Part shown: positions 17,281 through 29,110 of the stretch, one piece after another
How positions within the stretch are numbered: position 1 is the first letter of the stretch
Layout of the letters: every line of letters begins with the position of its first letter
Assembly (NCBI GenBank): GCA_009746045.1
Contig: RPFO01000348.1
Location: forward strand, 522,350-586,349
DNA length: 64,000 bases
Source of the DNA: Mesostigma viride
Lineage: Eukaryota > Streptophyta > Mesostigmatophyceae > Mesostigmatales > Mesostigmataceae
Direction of reading: 5' to 3'
Program-made: the position numbers and the translations under genes
The notes under the pieces: model-generated
The model's database searches: none
Told to the model about the DNA's origin: nothing
Seen by the model: the letters and a program-made list of their open reading frames with translations, nothing else

Positions 17281-18545
17281 ATGGCCACGTCACTAAGCTT
17301 TCTAGTCTACACTACTGCTATATATTCCCTAGGCTGGGGTGGCTGGGGTGGCTGGGGCGGCAGGGGTCGCCTGCCAGGGCTTGTGGGCGACGTAGATGTC
17401 CGCCCCCTTCCAGTAGACCGCGGCTTCTGCCCCGCCGTCTGCCGAAGCTGGAGGTAGGTCGGCCATAACTCCCGTCGCCGCGTTGTTGCTGCGTCAAGGT
17501 CAAGTCGTCATCCAGCGTGTAGGCGGTCCCCCCAAGCCGCTTGCGACACTTGAGGAACTCCATCTTATCCGCCATGGTGTCAAAGGTGAGGAGCAAGGGG
17601 GATCCCCTCGAGGGGCCGGCCTTACCCCGCGAGCGGGGAAGGCGGGTCACCCCCCGCGGCTTGCCCTTACCAGTGATAGCCATGGGGACAAGGATTTTGT
17701 TCTCAAACGCCATGGCAAGGGTCTCGGGGGTCTCGTCCTGCAGCGGGTCGAAGTGCTTGACTATGACGTTAAGGCTGCGCTTGGCGAGCTCGGCCTCCTC
17801 GCGGAGGTCCAGCGTCTGCTGCTTAATTAAGCTGGGCGGCGACGGCGGAGGTGGTGGAGGTGGCGTGCTGCTTAAGCATGTCCGCCCAGGTCGGGACGGG
17901 AGGAGCATCGCCGGCAGGGCCATCAGGGGCTGGCCGAGCGACGATGTCCTTCACCGCCTGGGCGGTGATGCCGGCGGTGTTGTGCAAGCATTCGATGGCT
18001 ATGGCATTGTCCTGCAGGCGCTTGTCGATGGCGAGGAGCTGGGCGGTGAGGGCGTCGGTGGTGGTGGAGGTGGAGGCGAGGAGCTTGGAGGTGGCGGTGG
18101 TGGTGGAGGAGAGGAGGGGAAGCTCGGCAGCCAGCGTGCCCCCATGGCCGCCACATCTGCGGCGAGGGGGGTTACGTGCTGCACGAGGGCCTGGTTGATT
18201 CGAGAGCCCGTCATATAGGTGGGGAGATCAGCATAGCTATACAAGAGCTAGAGCGTGGCATCTCAGCAGAGACCAGCTCTCTACATGCATGATGGGCACG
18301 GCATAACTAGCTAGATAAAGCTAGGCATCATCTGGAGTGTGGCACATCATATAGGCACACATGTACATGGCTAAATGAGATTCGTGAGTCAGCTGGTATA
18401 GAGCCTAGCTGTAGTAGGAGGCTTACATGTACAAGGCCACGGTCTATCTATTCTACACTACTATACTGCTGTATTCCCCTAAGCTGGGGCGTCTGGAGTC
18501 GTTGGGGCCGCGGGGGTCGCATGCCAGGGCTTGTGGCCGACGTAG
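17281..18545 (-). mobile_element. ORF1-only LINE derivative, two minus-strand pieces
   Basis: Piece one, 18235-17281: minus strand encodes ORF1-like protein with a Pro/Ser-rich N-terminal part (HHR/PPP runs near 18240-17930), EEAELAKRSLNVIVKHFDPL, a short basic linker, and LTQQQRGDGSYG/GLLEGGG at the C-terminal end, with frame changes. Piece two, 18545-18240: the last ORF1 codons followed by its 3'UTR (ATGCCTAGCTTTATCTAGC). The pieces carry frameshifts and lack an RT. Confidence 0.65.
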
Positions 18546-18880
18546 AAGTGACGTGTTGTGGCACTTAACATAATCCACTACAATAATAAACAGGTATACG
18601 GCGACAGGACGCAACCCTGCCAGACGCCGGTCTGCAGTGGGCATGGCGGGGTAACTAAAGCCGTGTTGAGTGCGCACCGAAGTGGTCGACCCCTCATACA
18701 GCGTGCGGATGACGGTAATCAGGGGAGTAGGGACGCGAGCGTGAGCAAGTACAGCCCATAGAGCGTCCCAGAGGACAGAATCAAAAGCCTTGATGAAGTC
18801 GACGAAGATCAGGATGGCGGGAAACTCACTAATTGGCTGCAGGAGAGCGATTTCCTCGAAGATCGAGGCGACGCGCGACG
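18546..18880 (-). mobile_element. LINE reverse transcriptase core fragment
   Basis: Minus strand reads [20 protein letters not shown] (RT motif with catalytic-type FxDxxKAFD), VPTPLITVIRTLYEGS and, after a frameshift, LFIIVVDYV. These are the palm motifs preceding YADD. It is fused on one side to ORF1 sequence and on the other to a (GGAT)n array at 18885-18943, so it is a chimeric scrap. Confidence 0.75.
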
Positions 18881-18884
18881 ATGG

Positions 18885-18943
18885 ATGGATGGATGGATGG
18901 ATGGATGGATGGATGGATGGATGGATGGATGGATGGATGGATG
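18885..18943. repeat. (GGAT)n microsatellite
   Basis: About 14 perfect tetranucleotide units, followed by LINE 3' sequence GGGTGCAAACAGTCCTACC. The same short GATGGATGG motif sits at this place in other LINE copies (22811, 51066), so the array is an expansion of an internal LINE motif. Confidence 0.9.
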
Positions 18944-19029
18944 GGTGCAAACAGTCCTACCAGGCGGTCTAATCTATCTACAACAGCCAGTATCTACAAA
19001 CATCTATCAACATCAACTCTACCCTAGGG

Positions 19030-19103
19030 GACCTGTCGAGCTACCGGCCATGGTCCGGATTCTCCCGATTTCTGGCCGGCCTGCGCTGGTTGTCTCCTTG
19101 ATA
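19030..19103 (+). mobile_element. Short Penelope-like 3' end insertion
   Basis: Carries the family end with one internal 4-bp addition (CTGGCCGGCCTGCG where other copies read CTGGCCTGCG) and ends CTGGTTGTCTCCTTGA. The following 19104-19430 holds no recognised gene. Confidence 0.7.
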
Positions 19104-19613
19104 TTAATGATATCAGTAGTACATTGAGACATTGTTTCACTGAGGACTGGGATCTGGCAGAATTCGGATCTAGACAGTGAGCTAGTAGACAATATATAGG
19201 CACAGGATCGTCACCACGCCATGTGTCCTTGCAACTTTTTCTCTCCCAAACGATTTGTGAGGGCCAGTTTTTGGACAAACTAATACTTGTGAGCTAAGTA
19301 AGTGCGTGAACATGCACTGAATGCATGCCATGGAGTACCCGATGAGCCGTACTTCTCTACGCGGATACTGCACTCGCCAAGGCAGGTGGCGTGAGACTCA
19401 CTCGTCCAGGTGTGGAGTCGGACAAGCTATTAAAATTGAAAATTAAATTAAATTATAACATGACTCCGTTGGGAGATCATGTAGCACATATTCCTTGCTG
19501 GATGGGTGGAGGTGGGCGAAGCCGCGTAATCGAACTAAGCTAACTCTAAGCTATCTAGGCTAGAAAATCCTAACTACACTAGCTACTCAACGCAAAACGC
19601 CCCTTCCGCTTAA

Positions 19614-22466
19614 CCCCTCAACCGTCTTTGACTCGTGACTAAAATGAGTGACGAGTTGCACAGTATGCCACAGGTGCCCCCATTCAGCCTAATTATTTTT
19701 TCTAGACCATACTAGGAACCAAGCATAACCATATTAGGGCCCACCTAGGGGTATAGTGGGTGGTCCCAGTGCTAGCCCCCCCTGCTCTATAAATAGCCCC
19801 CCCCTCAGGGGGGTACGGTGAGTGCGCGCGGTGACACCCTTATAATGGATGATAGACCCCTTTCCTCGATGAGTTGACCCTGGGGTTGGTTTTGTAGATA
19901 GATTTTTTAGTTAGGATGGGATACAAACACTAAAAATTGTAACTCCCCCAGGGACCCATCAGCTGGTGCTAAAAATAACTGGTGACTATTTTGAGTCGCG
20001 AGTTTTTGGGGGGCTAAAATAGGCATCCTAGTGCAGTTTTGAACATGGAAACGATAGGTAAGCATGGAGTATGGGCAAACATGCATGCTAACACTTATTC
20101 CAACCTGTGTGCCACCAATACCTGCCATAACCACTGCAGGTCCCTGCCGGATATGATTGGAGACGACTACGCGCGGGCCGCGAGTACGGGGTTCACAACC
20201 TTATCATGCATGATGGAGCACGTATACCTTGGATTTCACCCTAGTATTTCAGGGGGGACTGCAACTGTACCCAAGCACTACATCCAAACACTTACATGTC
20301 TTGTTTCACCCAGGGACCCACAAGATAATGCTAAAAATAGCTGGTGACTATTTTGAGTCACCAGTTTGGGGGGGCTAGAATAAACATCCTAGTGCAGTTT
20401 TGAACATGGAAATGATAGGTAAGCATGAAACATGCATGATTATGTTTATTCCAGCCTATGTGGCACAAATATATGCCACAATAAGCGTAAATGCTTGCAG
20501 ACCCGCTGATACTGTGGTACTTATTTTTACATGCATGATGGACCTTGCACACAAAGTCAAAACATCCCAGCACTCCTAGATAAATTAGTGACCAAGGGAC
20601 CATGCATGCAGTAACACTGAAAATTGCCAACTAGAAATAGGTGGCACTGTGACCATCACGGAGCAGATTTTCAAACTGCACAAGTTATGCATAAACATGA
20701 AAGCTAATAAGACATGACCATGAAACAATAACCCATGCAGGCTAACAACATGAAACCAAATAACACATGCACAGGTGGGTCCATGAAACAATAACACACA
20801 CTTCAAACCATGCCGGCCCATGGTGATACACGGCGCGCATGAGCGCGGGCAGGAAAGGCCAAATGCCATGCCACGTAGGCAACAAATGCTAGCATTCTTA
20901 GTCAGCCTCCGTAGGACTATATCCCAGGCGGACATGCTCCGCCCTGAGATGGCGGCGCCGCGCCACCCCCTTGAGCTTCCGGGTGGTGGCTGCTGCCCCC
21001 TCGTGGTAGTGGCGCCCTTGAAATTCTTGGCGCATTCGCCACGCTGGGAGAGGCGCTGCCATACCCGCTGCTTCGTCACGTTGAAGTCCAGCCCCTCCAC
21101 CTGCCCGGAGTGGAAGAGGCCGAAGCAGTTCCGCTCGCTGTTGCTGCAGAACGCCATGTCACAGTGCTCGCACATGACCGAGGTCTTGTGCTTCCTGCCT
21201 TGCGCGCAGCACAGTTGGCACAGCACCTGCTCCACCCAGAAATTTGCCCATCTCATGCATTGTTAAGGGGTGCCACTCACGCTCACCTGGCTTGCCCGCC
21301 CCCTTGAGCTCAGCATAGTCGTTGGTCTCCTTGACAATCTTGGCCACGACATCACGTTGGGACCAGAAAAGGGAGAACAGCCCGAGGGGCCCAAACTTGA
21401 GCTGGGCAGGGGAAAGGTTTTGATAGCAGGCGGTACCCGTCATCGGCGACAGCACCGGAGTATCGGGAAAAGGAAACACACCTGGCTTGCCGAAACCAGA
21501 TTTCCAGACAGTCTCGGCTGGCTCCTCAGTGGCAGGCGTGTCGTTAGGAAAAACGAATCATCGAGCTCAGCCTCACCGCTCGGCACCGGACCCTCCGCAC
21601 CCTTCTGGTAAACAAAGTCGTCATCGGAAGCGTCCGAGACAACGCTCTCGCTGGCCGCCGCCTTGGTCTGACGGCGCCTTTTCGGGGCGTGGCTGATGGC
21701 TGGGTTCTTCTTCGGGTTGCCGACAGCGCGCTTCCCCGGCTCGCGTCGCTTGACCGGTGTGGGCAGCTCGATATCCTCGGATTTGTCGTCGTCGTCCTCG
21801 CCGGCGTCAGAATCGCTATCCTGGCCCTGCTCGCTATCATCGTCACTGCTACCTGCCGTTGGGACCTTCCTGGCTGCGCATTCTTTCACTAGAGCTTCGT
21901 ACTCATCTGAGCTGCACGAATATATGAAAATCTGCTCACGGGTGAATGGGTACGTGAGCTTGTCGTCCGGGAAATAGCACCGTGCACCATCTCCGGACCT
22001 GTTCACTGTCACTACCTTGCCCGGCAAACGTACCTCGCTGTGTTTTTCCCCATACTGCTCTATCGCCCAGTCTAGTCCGAATTTTTCCACAGGCACTGCC
22101 ATGAAAATGCCCTTCTTTACCTTGAAAGTCCGTATATCTGCCTGCATTTCGTCCGCCATGTCTACGTCCGCGCTCCCCCCTTTTTTCGCATCCTTCGTTT
22201 TCGTACGTTTTTGTCAATTTTTTTTACCGCCCAAACCTGCACCAGGGTACCCTGTTGACTTTGACCAGGGTTTCCACCCTGATACGGTGGTCAAATACGG
22301 TCAGACAAGTGTCCTACGGATAGAGTGAATCTAGATCTTTTCGGTGGTCTAGTTGGTTCCCGCCAAAACCTTCCCGCCAAATCCCTACAGGGCGCACAAA
22401 CTCATGCCGAATGTGAGGCATGAGAAAAACTCGCAGTCGAAAATCGGCACGAGGACGGTTTAGGGG
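19614..22466 (-). mobile_element. piggyBac-type transposon, 2,853 bp, internally deleted
   Basis: TTAA at 19610-19613 and 22467-22470. Terminal inverted repeats: left CCCCTCAACCGTC, right (reverse complement) CCCCTAAACCGTC. Flanks are LINE 3'UTR; an unoccupied relative lies at about 8691-8714. It carries a broken transposase gene on the minus strand (20585-22159). The remaining 19614-20584 has a duplicated block (19960-20060 and 20330-20430, sharing TTTTGAACATGGAAA) and no second gene. Confidence 0.88.
20585..22159 (-). pseudogene. piggyBac-like transposase (DDE_Tnp_1_7 type), catalytic core deleted
   Basis: Minus strand, ATG at 22159. The first ~200 residues have an acidic, Lys-rich region (SSDDDSEQGQDSDSD, then PVKRREPGKR and PKRRRQ), common before piggyBac catalytic domains. 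In a second frame (about 21460-21250) comes PLGLFSLFWS, IVKETNDYAEL and EWHPLTMHEMGKFLG, the conserved start of the transposase domain (ETNRYA ... W.P.T..E...FLG in the family). The sequence then jumps, out of frame, straight to the C-terminal Cys/His finger (CQLCCAQGRKHKTSVMCEHC, CFGLFH, about 21230-21110). The DDD catalytic region of roughly 300 residues is missing, so the protein cannot cut DNA. It may need a full-length relative elsewhere to move. Confidence 0.7.
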
Positions 22467-22683
22467 TTAATTGGGGGGAGGGGGCTTGCCCACAGGGGCT
22501 GGCGTGTGAGGCTGACAATCTTCTGCGACCTCTTCTTGTTCTGCATGCATAGCAGTCCAAAGAAGAGAGAGGGAGTGAATGCGGTGTTCAAACCGAGCTG
22601 GGACCACTAGCTAGGTCGGCCAGCAACATCTGGATGTAGTTCATGGCAGGTTTACCCAGCTTTCTAGGAATGTCCTTGGGGCC

Positions 22684-23918
22684 ATTTCATCACGACTCTT
22701 GTTGAACTCTTGCATCGTTTTTTGGTCAAAGACTATTAATTAAATAATTAATTAATTAATTTTAAAATTAGACTCGTGCTCCCGTTGGGGAGTCACGGAG
22801 CATTAACCCCGATGGATGGATGAATGGGTGCAAACAGTCCTACCGGTCTAATCTATCTATCTACAACATCTATCTACAAAATCTATCAACATCAGTCAAG
22901 TCGACCCTAGGGGACCTGTCTGGCATGCTTCCCGCATGTTTGCACACGCGGCCGGGCGCTTCCCCACGGGGGGGGGCTCGTTGTCCTATAGAGCTAGATG
23001 ACCTGGGCCCACTTGGCCTATAATTGTCCATAATCTTTTTCCAATTAATAAATCACGGAGAGGCCTAGGCCCCCCATGTCCTCTACTAGCTGTTCTTTGA
23101 AGGTGCGGGCCTTGCGGCGTCTATAGCATCACGGGGCCCGGCCCACGTAAGGAGGAGTCAAAGACTATGATGACCGAGACATTATGCTCCATCAAGTCCG
23201 GTGTTTTTTGCAACGTCACCCACATCTGTTCGGTGCTGCCCCTTGGCACAAGCTCTACAAACAGGTCGTGGACCGGCTGGATCGCGTAGTATCTCGGCAC
23301 ATATCTGAACCCTGTGATGCCAGATCTCCTTTGCGGCCGTTCTGAGCTTGGCACTGGATTCGTTGTCCACATCGTCGCGTCGCTGCAGCAACACGATGTT
23401 AATTCTGGCATACGCGGGCTTTTGGTTCCCGCCGCACATTTGAAAGTGCTGTCCTCCGGATTTTTGCCTTTGCACCGTGTGCAGTTCTTGGACGTTTGGA
23501 AACATGGCATGGCTAACAAAATGACGTCTGACTAGCTAGACCTTTTCAGTGGTTTTCCATTTGCGGGTATTTCCTCGTAATTAAATGGTGGGAGATCGCT
23601 CGAGCGATCGCAGCATTGGTGCTCACCACTAGACACTCCCGGCCAGTTAGGCTTGAAACACACGCGCCCTGATCAATTATAAGCAAGTTGTTTCTGGCTC
23701 CATGCACCGTCTAGGTCATCCAGTCGCTCACGTACGCCAGCCATAATTTCAATGCACAAGGCTACACATTTCCATCACCTTTCATTGTCCATCACCATTC
23801 ATAATATTCATCATCCAGAATTATGACTCGAACACGCGGACAAGATAACGGCAGGCTCGAGCTACCATGGTCCGGATTCTGCCGATTTCTGACGTACCTG
23901 CGCTGGTTTTCTCCTTGA
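22684..23918 (+). mobile_element. Penelope-like retroelement, copy B, with 13-bp target duplication
   Basis: Bounded by TGTCCTTGGGGCC (22671-22683) and TGTCCTTAGGGCC (23919-23931). It contains a 5'-truncated RT C-terminal part (22684-22735, 23157-23300), its 3' region, and the conserved end TTTTCTCCTTGA. It is itself interrupted by a LINE piece at 22736-23156. Confidence 0.8.
22736..23156 (-). mobile_element. LINE 3' fragment inserted in Penelope-like copy B (11-bp target duplication)
   Basis: GTCAAAGACTA occurs at 22725-22735 and 23157-23167. The insert reads on the minus strand as LINE C-terminal coding sequence (RKARTFKEQLVEDMGGLGL family at about 23110-23040), then 3'UTR, the hairpin at about 22776-22791 and a TTAATTAA-rich tail next to the left duplication. 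The orientation and tail fit 5'-truncated target-primed insertion. Confidence 0.8.
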
Positions 23919-24439
23919 TGTCCTTAGGGCCAGGCCAGGTCAGGATGTGTCACCCTGGTTGGCCAAGCCGCTGCTGGGGTCCGGTCACTGAGACCAAGGG
24001 CAGTATCTACGTCTGACTGGTGCGAGCAAGATGTCCTACACTGAATGCTATCATACGCTGCCTAATCTCGTCCGAAATGTGAGGCATACCGGCCTGATAC
24101 AAAGATTCTAGCAAATGACCTATGGCTTGGAAAACCCTACATTCAAGACCTGACGGAGCTAGCAATGTCCTGTAAAACGTGCCGTCTAGCTTCAATGGCC
24201 GCCAGTGTGTCCGTGAGTGTCCATGCCTCGGCGCCATACATACATAATAAGCACCGTGAGGACGAGGACCTTGAATTAAGAGCATGCGCTTGCAGTGCTC
24301 GCCCAGGCCCTTCTTGGAGCGCCAGTAGGTGTTGAGCGATTGATGCCTAGCCCAGGCCAGGCCGATGCGGATGTCCACATCGTCGGCGGTGTCGGGGAGC
24401 ATGCTCCCCAGCATGCAGTTTGATTGAAGCGATCATGCA

Positions 24440-24596
24440 TCGACCTGACGCCAGCCCAGCAGCAGCAACGCCGCGATCAGTGGCCCGACTACATCCGCCA
24501 CAAGACCAACCCCGAGAAGCCCCAAGTGTACTGGCGGGGCGGGGACCTCTATGTCAACAAGAAACAGTGGAAGCCCCCCCGGGCTTCCCCGGGATA
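24440..24596 (+). mobile_element. LINE ORF1 C-terminal fragment, second subfamily
   Basis: In-frame DLTPAQQQQRRDQWPDYIR, then PEKPQVYWRGGDLYVNKKQW and a stop at about 24596. This is the same ORF1 end domain as in the other copies but clearly diverged, so at least two ORF1 lineages are present. 24597-24992 holds a repeat related to 37895-38075 (shared AGCTAGGGCGCCCT) and no gene. Confidence 0.65.
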
Positions 24597-24992
24597 GAGC
24601 ACTCCTGCTAGTTGTCTAGATGGGGGCAATCGATGATGGGATAGCTTAGGCATTACAGCACTTGAAATGATATTAGCGCACAGCGTTATATAGTACCTTC
24701 AATTAGCTCTGGCACCTTAATTGTGGCCATCAGCTTGCGCCGACGTCTTGAGCCCACCTCACATTTGTAGCATAAGCTATGCGTCAGCCTACCTATGGTA
24801 TTGCACTGGTTGTATTGCACCCACAGTGTTGCGCCCCGGCATGATGCACCATGCCGTACGTGGAGAGAGCGCTCTGTGGCCTGCCCACCAGCGGCAGTGA
24901 GAGAAGCTAGGGCGCCCTCCCTCCTTCTCGCTGTGTATATAGGGTTGAAGGTTCCTTTACTCTGTATTGGCACCCATGTGACGCAGTCACGT

Positions 24993-24994
24993 GC

Positions 24995-25031
<37 letters not shown>

Positions 25032-25033
25032 CG
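24993..25033. repeat. (TTA)n microsatellite
   Basis: About 13 trinucleotide units adjoining a LINE RT fragment. It gives spurious poly-Asn and poly-Tyr frames. Confidence 0.9.
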
Positions 25034-26440
25034 AACGTACGGGACCTCCGCGTCCCGTCTAGAAGCCGCGGCAGAGGCGGGCGACTGGTCCAAGCCCGGC
25101 CCAATTACTGCATCGCCTCAGTTTTGACAATAATAATCTCCAATTCCCCACCGCCCATGCCTCCAAGCCCAGACAGTCCAGCCAGGTCTGAATGTGCTCG
25201 GGGCGCGCGATGAGGGTGGTGTCATCGATCCGCATAAATCAGGTCGGACGGGCGGTAGCCCGGGCCACCGCTGCCGTGTTCGCGCTCGTTAAGGATATGT
25301 CCAAGCCGGGCTCGAACTCAGTACTTAATAATAGCGCGCACGTGCCCGGCACATGATGTGATCCACGACAATTATAATGAACAGATATGGGGGACAGGAC
25401 ACAACCTTGCCACACCCCGAATGGGGCAATGGTGGGGTGGTGCCTTCCGCCGAGTCCGCACTAGTGCCTGTGAGCCCTCATACAGTCGACGAATGGCAGC
25501 AATAAACGCTGGTGGTACCCGATCCAGAGCGAGGATGGCCCAAAGAGCCTCCCAGAGGACCGTGTCAAAAGCCTTGATATAGTCAACAAAAATGAAGACC
25601 AGCGGCAAACCGTCAGGGCAAAGGCGACGCACCTCCTCCATCAACCGGCGCGCGACAAATACAGCCATGACAGTGTTACGACCACGAGGGAAACCCATCT
25701 GAGACTCACCCATGCAGGTGTGCGTCCAGCGCGGTGCGGAGCCTGTGCAGCATCATGCGCATGAAGACCTTCAGCGCGGCGCTCGGGAGGCAGACACCCC
25801 GATATAGTTAAAACCGGGGTCAGCAGCAGAGCCCTTCTTGTACAGCATGACGCGGATGGCCGGCCGTCTGCCACTCAGTGCTCAGGCGGAGGCTCGTCAG
25901 GGAGCACGACACGGTTGCAGAACGCCAGCAGAAGCTCCCTCACCGCCGTGTCAGGGGTCTTCAGCAGCTCAGCAGAAAGGTGGTCGGCACCGACCGCCGC
26001 GTCGTACCGCAGGCGAGCAAGGGCGCCGTCCAATTCCTCCAAAGTGAAGGGGTGGACGACGTCGTTGATGGCAAGGCAGCCCTCCTTCAAGGCGGGGACT
26101 TGGTAGTCCGCGGCCGAGGAGGGGGGCGCAGGCGGCGGGGGTGGTCCGGCAACACCGAGACGGGCGGCCGAGCTCGGGGTGAAGCGGCGGGGGGGGGGCG
26201 CGAGCCCCACCTGTCAAGGAAACATTGTGGGCCAACCAACGGTCATCAAGGCTGACCGGCGCCGTGCCGTCCCCCGTGTGCTCCACCGGGGTGCGCTGCC
26301 GCCGGCCGCAGAGCCGGTCGAGGTCAGGTATACCACATGTCCTTGCCTTGGTTGCGAGCTTGGCAGGCCTTGGCATCCGCGATGCACTGGGCCGCCTCTG
26401 CATCCTGAGCGTGTGCGTAGGCCTCCACAAGGGCGGCCTT
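25034..26440 (-). mobile_element. LINE reverse transcriptase domain, N-terminal and palm parts
   Basis: Minus strand, 5' to 3': VHPFTLEELDGALARLRYDA and VGADHLSAELLK (about 26080-25950), the frame-shifted segment AIRVMLYKKGSAADPGFNYI and FMRMMLHRLRTALDAHLHG (about 25870-25710), GESQMGFPRGRNTVMAVFVA, LVFIFVDYIKAFDTVLWEAL (RT catalytic-type motif), then GCVLSP and IIVVDHIMCRARA remnants near 25400-25330. A YADD-proximal segment follows at 25290-25034, matching 9372-9590. Several frameshifts; dead. The GC-rich 26440-26620 tail shows no further domain. Confidence 0.8.
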
Positions 26441-26994
26441 GAGCACCGGTTTTAGCAGCGGGTCCCGGTTACGCTTGAGGCGGTGCCGGGCGGCCAAGAC
26501 CTTAAGGGGTCCTGGCGGGAGAGCGGGCCTGGGCGTCGGCGGGGCATTGCCGGCAGATGCAGGGCCGCCAGCAACAGGGCGCAGGCCGCAAAGCCCGCAA
26601 AAATGGACAAGCTACATGTGAATGCTGAATTTGAATGTATGATATCAAGGAGACAACCAGCGCAGGCCTGAATTTGAATTTAGTTAATCATGATATCTTC
26701 GCCAGGATGGCAGGCCAGCCAGGTCCCATTGTGGTGATCGACCGCTGCAAGTAAACATTGCCACAAGAAAAAAAAGCTTCCCCGGGCCGGCGGTTGGCGC
26801 AGAAGTTGTTGTTGTAGCCCACGCATGGGCAGCAAAGATTCATGGCGCAGAAGTATCTATGCTGGCCAGCGTTCTATGAAACTGAAAGCTCGGGGCAGTA
26901 GGGTTGGCCGAAATCAGTTCAAGTATCAAGGAGACAAGCAGTATAAGTATCAAGGAGACAACCAACAGTATAAGCGTATTTACACTTATATACT

Positions 26995-27262
26995 GGTGCT
27001 CACCACTAGACACTCCCGGCCAGCTAGGCTAGAAACACACGCCCTGATCAAGCATGCTGTTTCCGGCCCCACCGTCTAGGTCATCTAGTCGCTCCACACG
27101 TAAGCCAGCCATAATTTCAATGCACAAGGATACACATTTCCATCACCATTCATCTTCATCATCCTGAACGACTCGAAAACGCGGAAAAGATAACGGCAGG
27201 CTCGAGCTACCATGGTCCGGATTCTCCCGATTTCTGGCCTGCGCTGGTTGTCTCTTTGATAT
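26995..27262 (+). mobile_element. Penelope-like 3'UTR copy C (5'-truncated)
   Basis: Nearly identical over about 265 bp to 17013-17279 and 36889-37153, ending GCGCTGGTTGTCTCTTTGA. Two head-to-tail scraps of the same end in the opposite orientation lie at 26930-26960. 26621-26994 otherwise holds no gene. 27263-27941 is low-complexity flanking sequence in which I see no gene. Confidence 0.8.
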
Positions 27263-27941
27263 ACTATACAGTATTTAGACTGCGGTATTTTGGAGCCGAA
27301 ATACACATGTACTGCAGTATATGCCACGTGTCATCACGGGGTTGACTGGCGGCCCTCCCCACTCATGACTTATCACTAGTTGGCACTTGACAGTTGGTGG
27401 ATACAACATGAAGAGGAGTAACCGTATCATGAGGTGGGTAGGCCGAGATGGCATGGGTACTTGGGTAGTGAATTGAGGGCATTTGGTATGTTTCGGGCGG
27501 GGATGAATAGGGGTCATGTTGGCAGATGTTGGTACCAAAATAGCCCATGTACAGGTGCGTGTATAGACTGGCAGTATATACTGAATATACCGGCAGTACT
27601 TCGACCCTGGAATACTGTATATCAAGGAGACATCAGACAACTGAAATACTGTATGTGGCCATCCCGACGGGGCAGTGTGCAGAATAAGCTTCAATACATA
27701 AATCAATGCTGCTCATGCACTCAGATGCAACCTGCAAGCATCAATCACAGATGCCATGGCCGCCGTGGAGGATGGGTGCTGCATGCATGCATCCTTATGA
27801 CGTGTAGGGCTTATTCATAACAGCGAGATCGATCACACATGTCATGCTGGCAACACCTCAGCGAGGGTTTATGTAAAGAGCAATCCGCTTAACTTGGACT
27901 GTGACCTTATAAAAATGCCGACGTCCTCATCAGTTATTGTA

Positions 27942-28664
27942 CAGGCTGGTTAGGCCAAAAGGGTCAAAATTGTGTCAGGTGGCCTTAACTTTTGAAATAC
28001 TTTTCCAAAAATACCGCAAAATATATCAAAATTCATGGGAAAATATATTTAAAACATCTACGTTGAGAAAATGCCACTTTTGCTGACCAAACTAGGGCTA
28101 AACAAGCATATTGTGCTTCCCCTTCTTAAGTTAACATGGAGACAAGCCCACAGCTCCAGCCAATAGTGTGGCAGGTCAAAAAAATCTGGAAAAATATTCA
28201 TCAAATCAGAAATAAGAAAAAAGAAATAAGTTCCTGCGGGACAAGGACAAGATTCCCATGAATCTGGCAGTTATTCACAAAGTAAGGATATAGCTGGCAG
28301 TTACAGCCAATGAACTATAGCTGGACATAACTTGACTTCCTGAACAATCTACTTGGAATCTCAAGGATCCGAGACCACTTTTGCCAAGCAGTTTTTCATG
28401 CCAGATTCAACTGCTGAGAGGGCGGCCGCAAAATATACCGGCTTGTCAGGTAGAAATCCGTATGTTCCTTGCAGAAATCTGATTTGTTGAGTCAAAGCTG
28501 CTACAACTAGTAGTAGATATAATTTTTTCTGACAGCCCCTTCAGCAGTTGCATCCGTCATGAAAAACTGCCTAGGAGATGTGTTTTCAGAATCTCGAGAT
28601 TCGGTCACTATAGTCCAGGAAATCATGCTGACACTAAAAGGGTCACTATAGCCTAACCAGCCTG
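27942..28664. mobile_element. MITE with Tc1/mariner-like features (TA target duplication)
   Basis: Terminal inverted repeats CAGGCTGGTTAGGC (left end and, reverse-complemented, right end), with further inward similarity around GGGTCA and GTGTCA. Flanked by TA on both sides (27940-27941, 28665-28666). It is 723 bp, AT-rich and non-coding. 28665-29110 is the upstream flank of the next gene; I saw no distinct promoter element. Confidence 0.65.
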
Positions 28665-29110
28665 TATAACCTCACGCTTCGCCTCAATCGCCTGACACAT
28701 GCATGAAATTCTGCATTCCGGCGCGGCATGAAATGCATAAATTGGAAGAGATGCTTATATAATTTGGAAACTGGTTAGAACGGCGTAGACTTAACTTTTC
28801 TATATTGATAGTCGGGATACACATTTTACAGTTGCACTAGCTGGTCCCGAATCGAAAACGCCGTTTCACATGCAGTGGATTACGGTTTGCGGTATTCCCT
28901 TAATGAAGTATAGCATTATACTTGTTGCGGGAGCAGAGGTTCGAAGGTTCAGGTCGGTTTGTCGGGAGGTCCAGCGGCCTGTAGTGAATTAGTTGCCATC
29001 CACTGCTTACCACGCAATCGGTTTATCCGGGAAATAAATATTCCCAATCAACAGGCATTGTTGTTTACCGAATGGCTGGCATTTCCGCTTAGCTCGTGGC
29101 TTAAGCAAAC

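Larger units (their letters stand above)
19431..24430 (-). mobile_element. LINE copy carrying nested piggyBac and Penelope-like insertions
   Basis: Minus-strand LINE with an AT-rich tail at 19431-19458, the hairpin ACTCCGTTGGGAG at 19462-19474, 3'UTR to 19609, interruption by 19614-22466, 3'UTR 22471-22670, interruption by 22684-23918, then RT C-terminal part 23919-24430 (PHISDEIRQRMIAF, TLTDT region, LPDTADDVDIRIGLAWA). The order and sequence match the uninterrupted relative at 8515-9590. Frameshifted and inactive. Confidence 0.8.
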
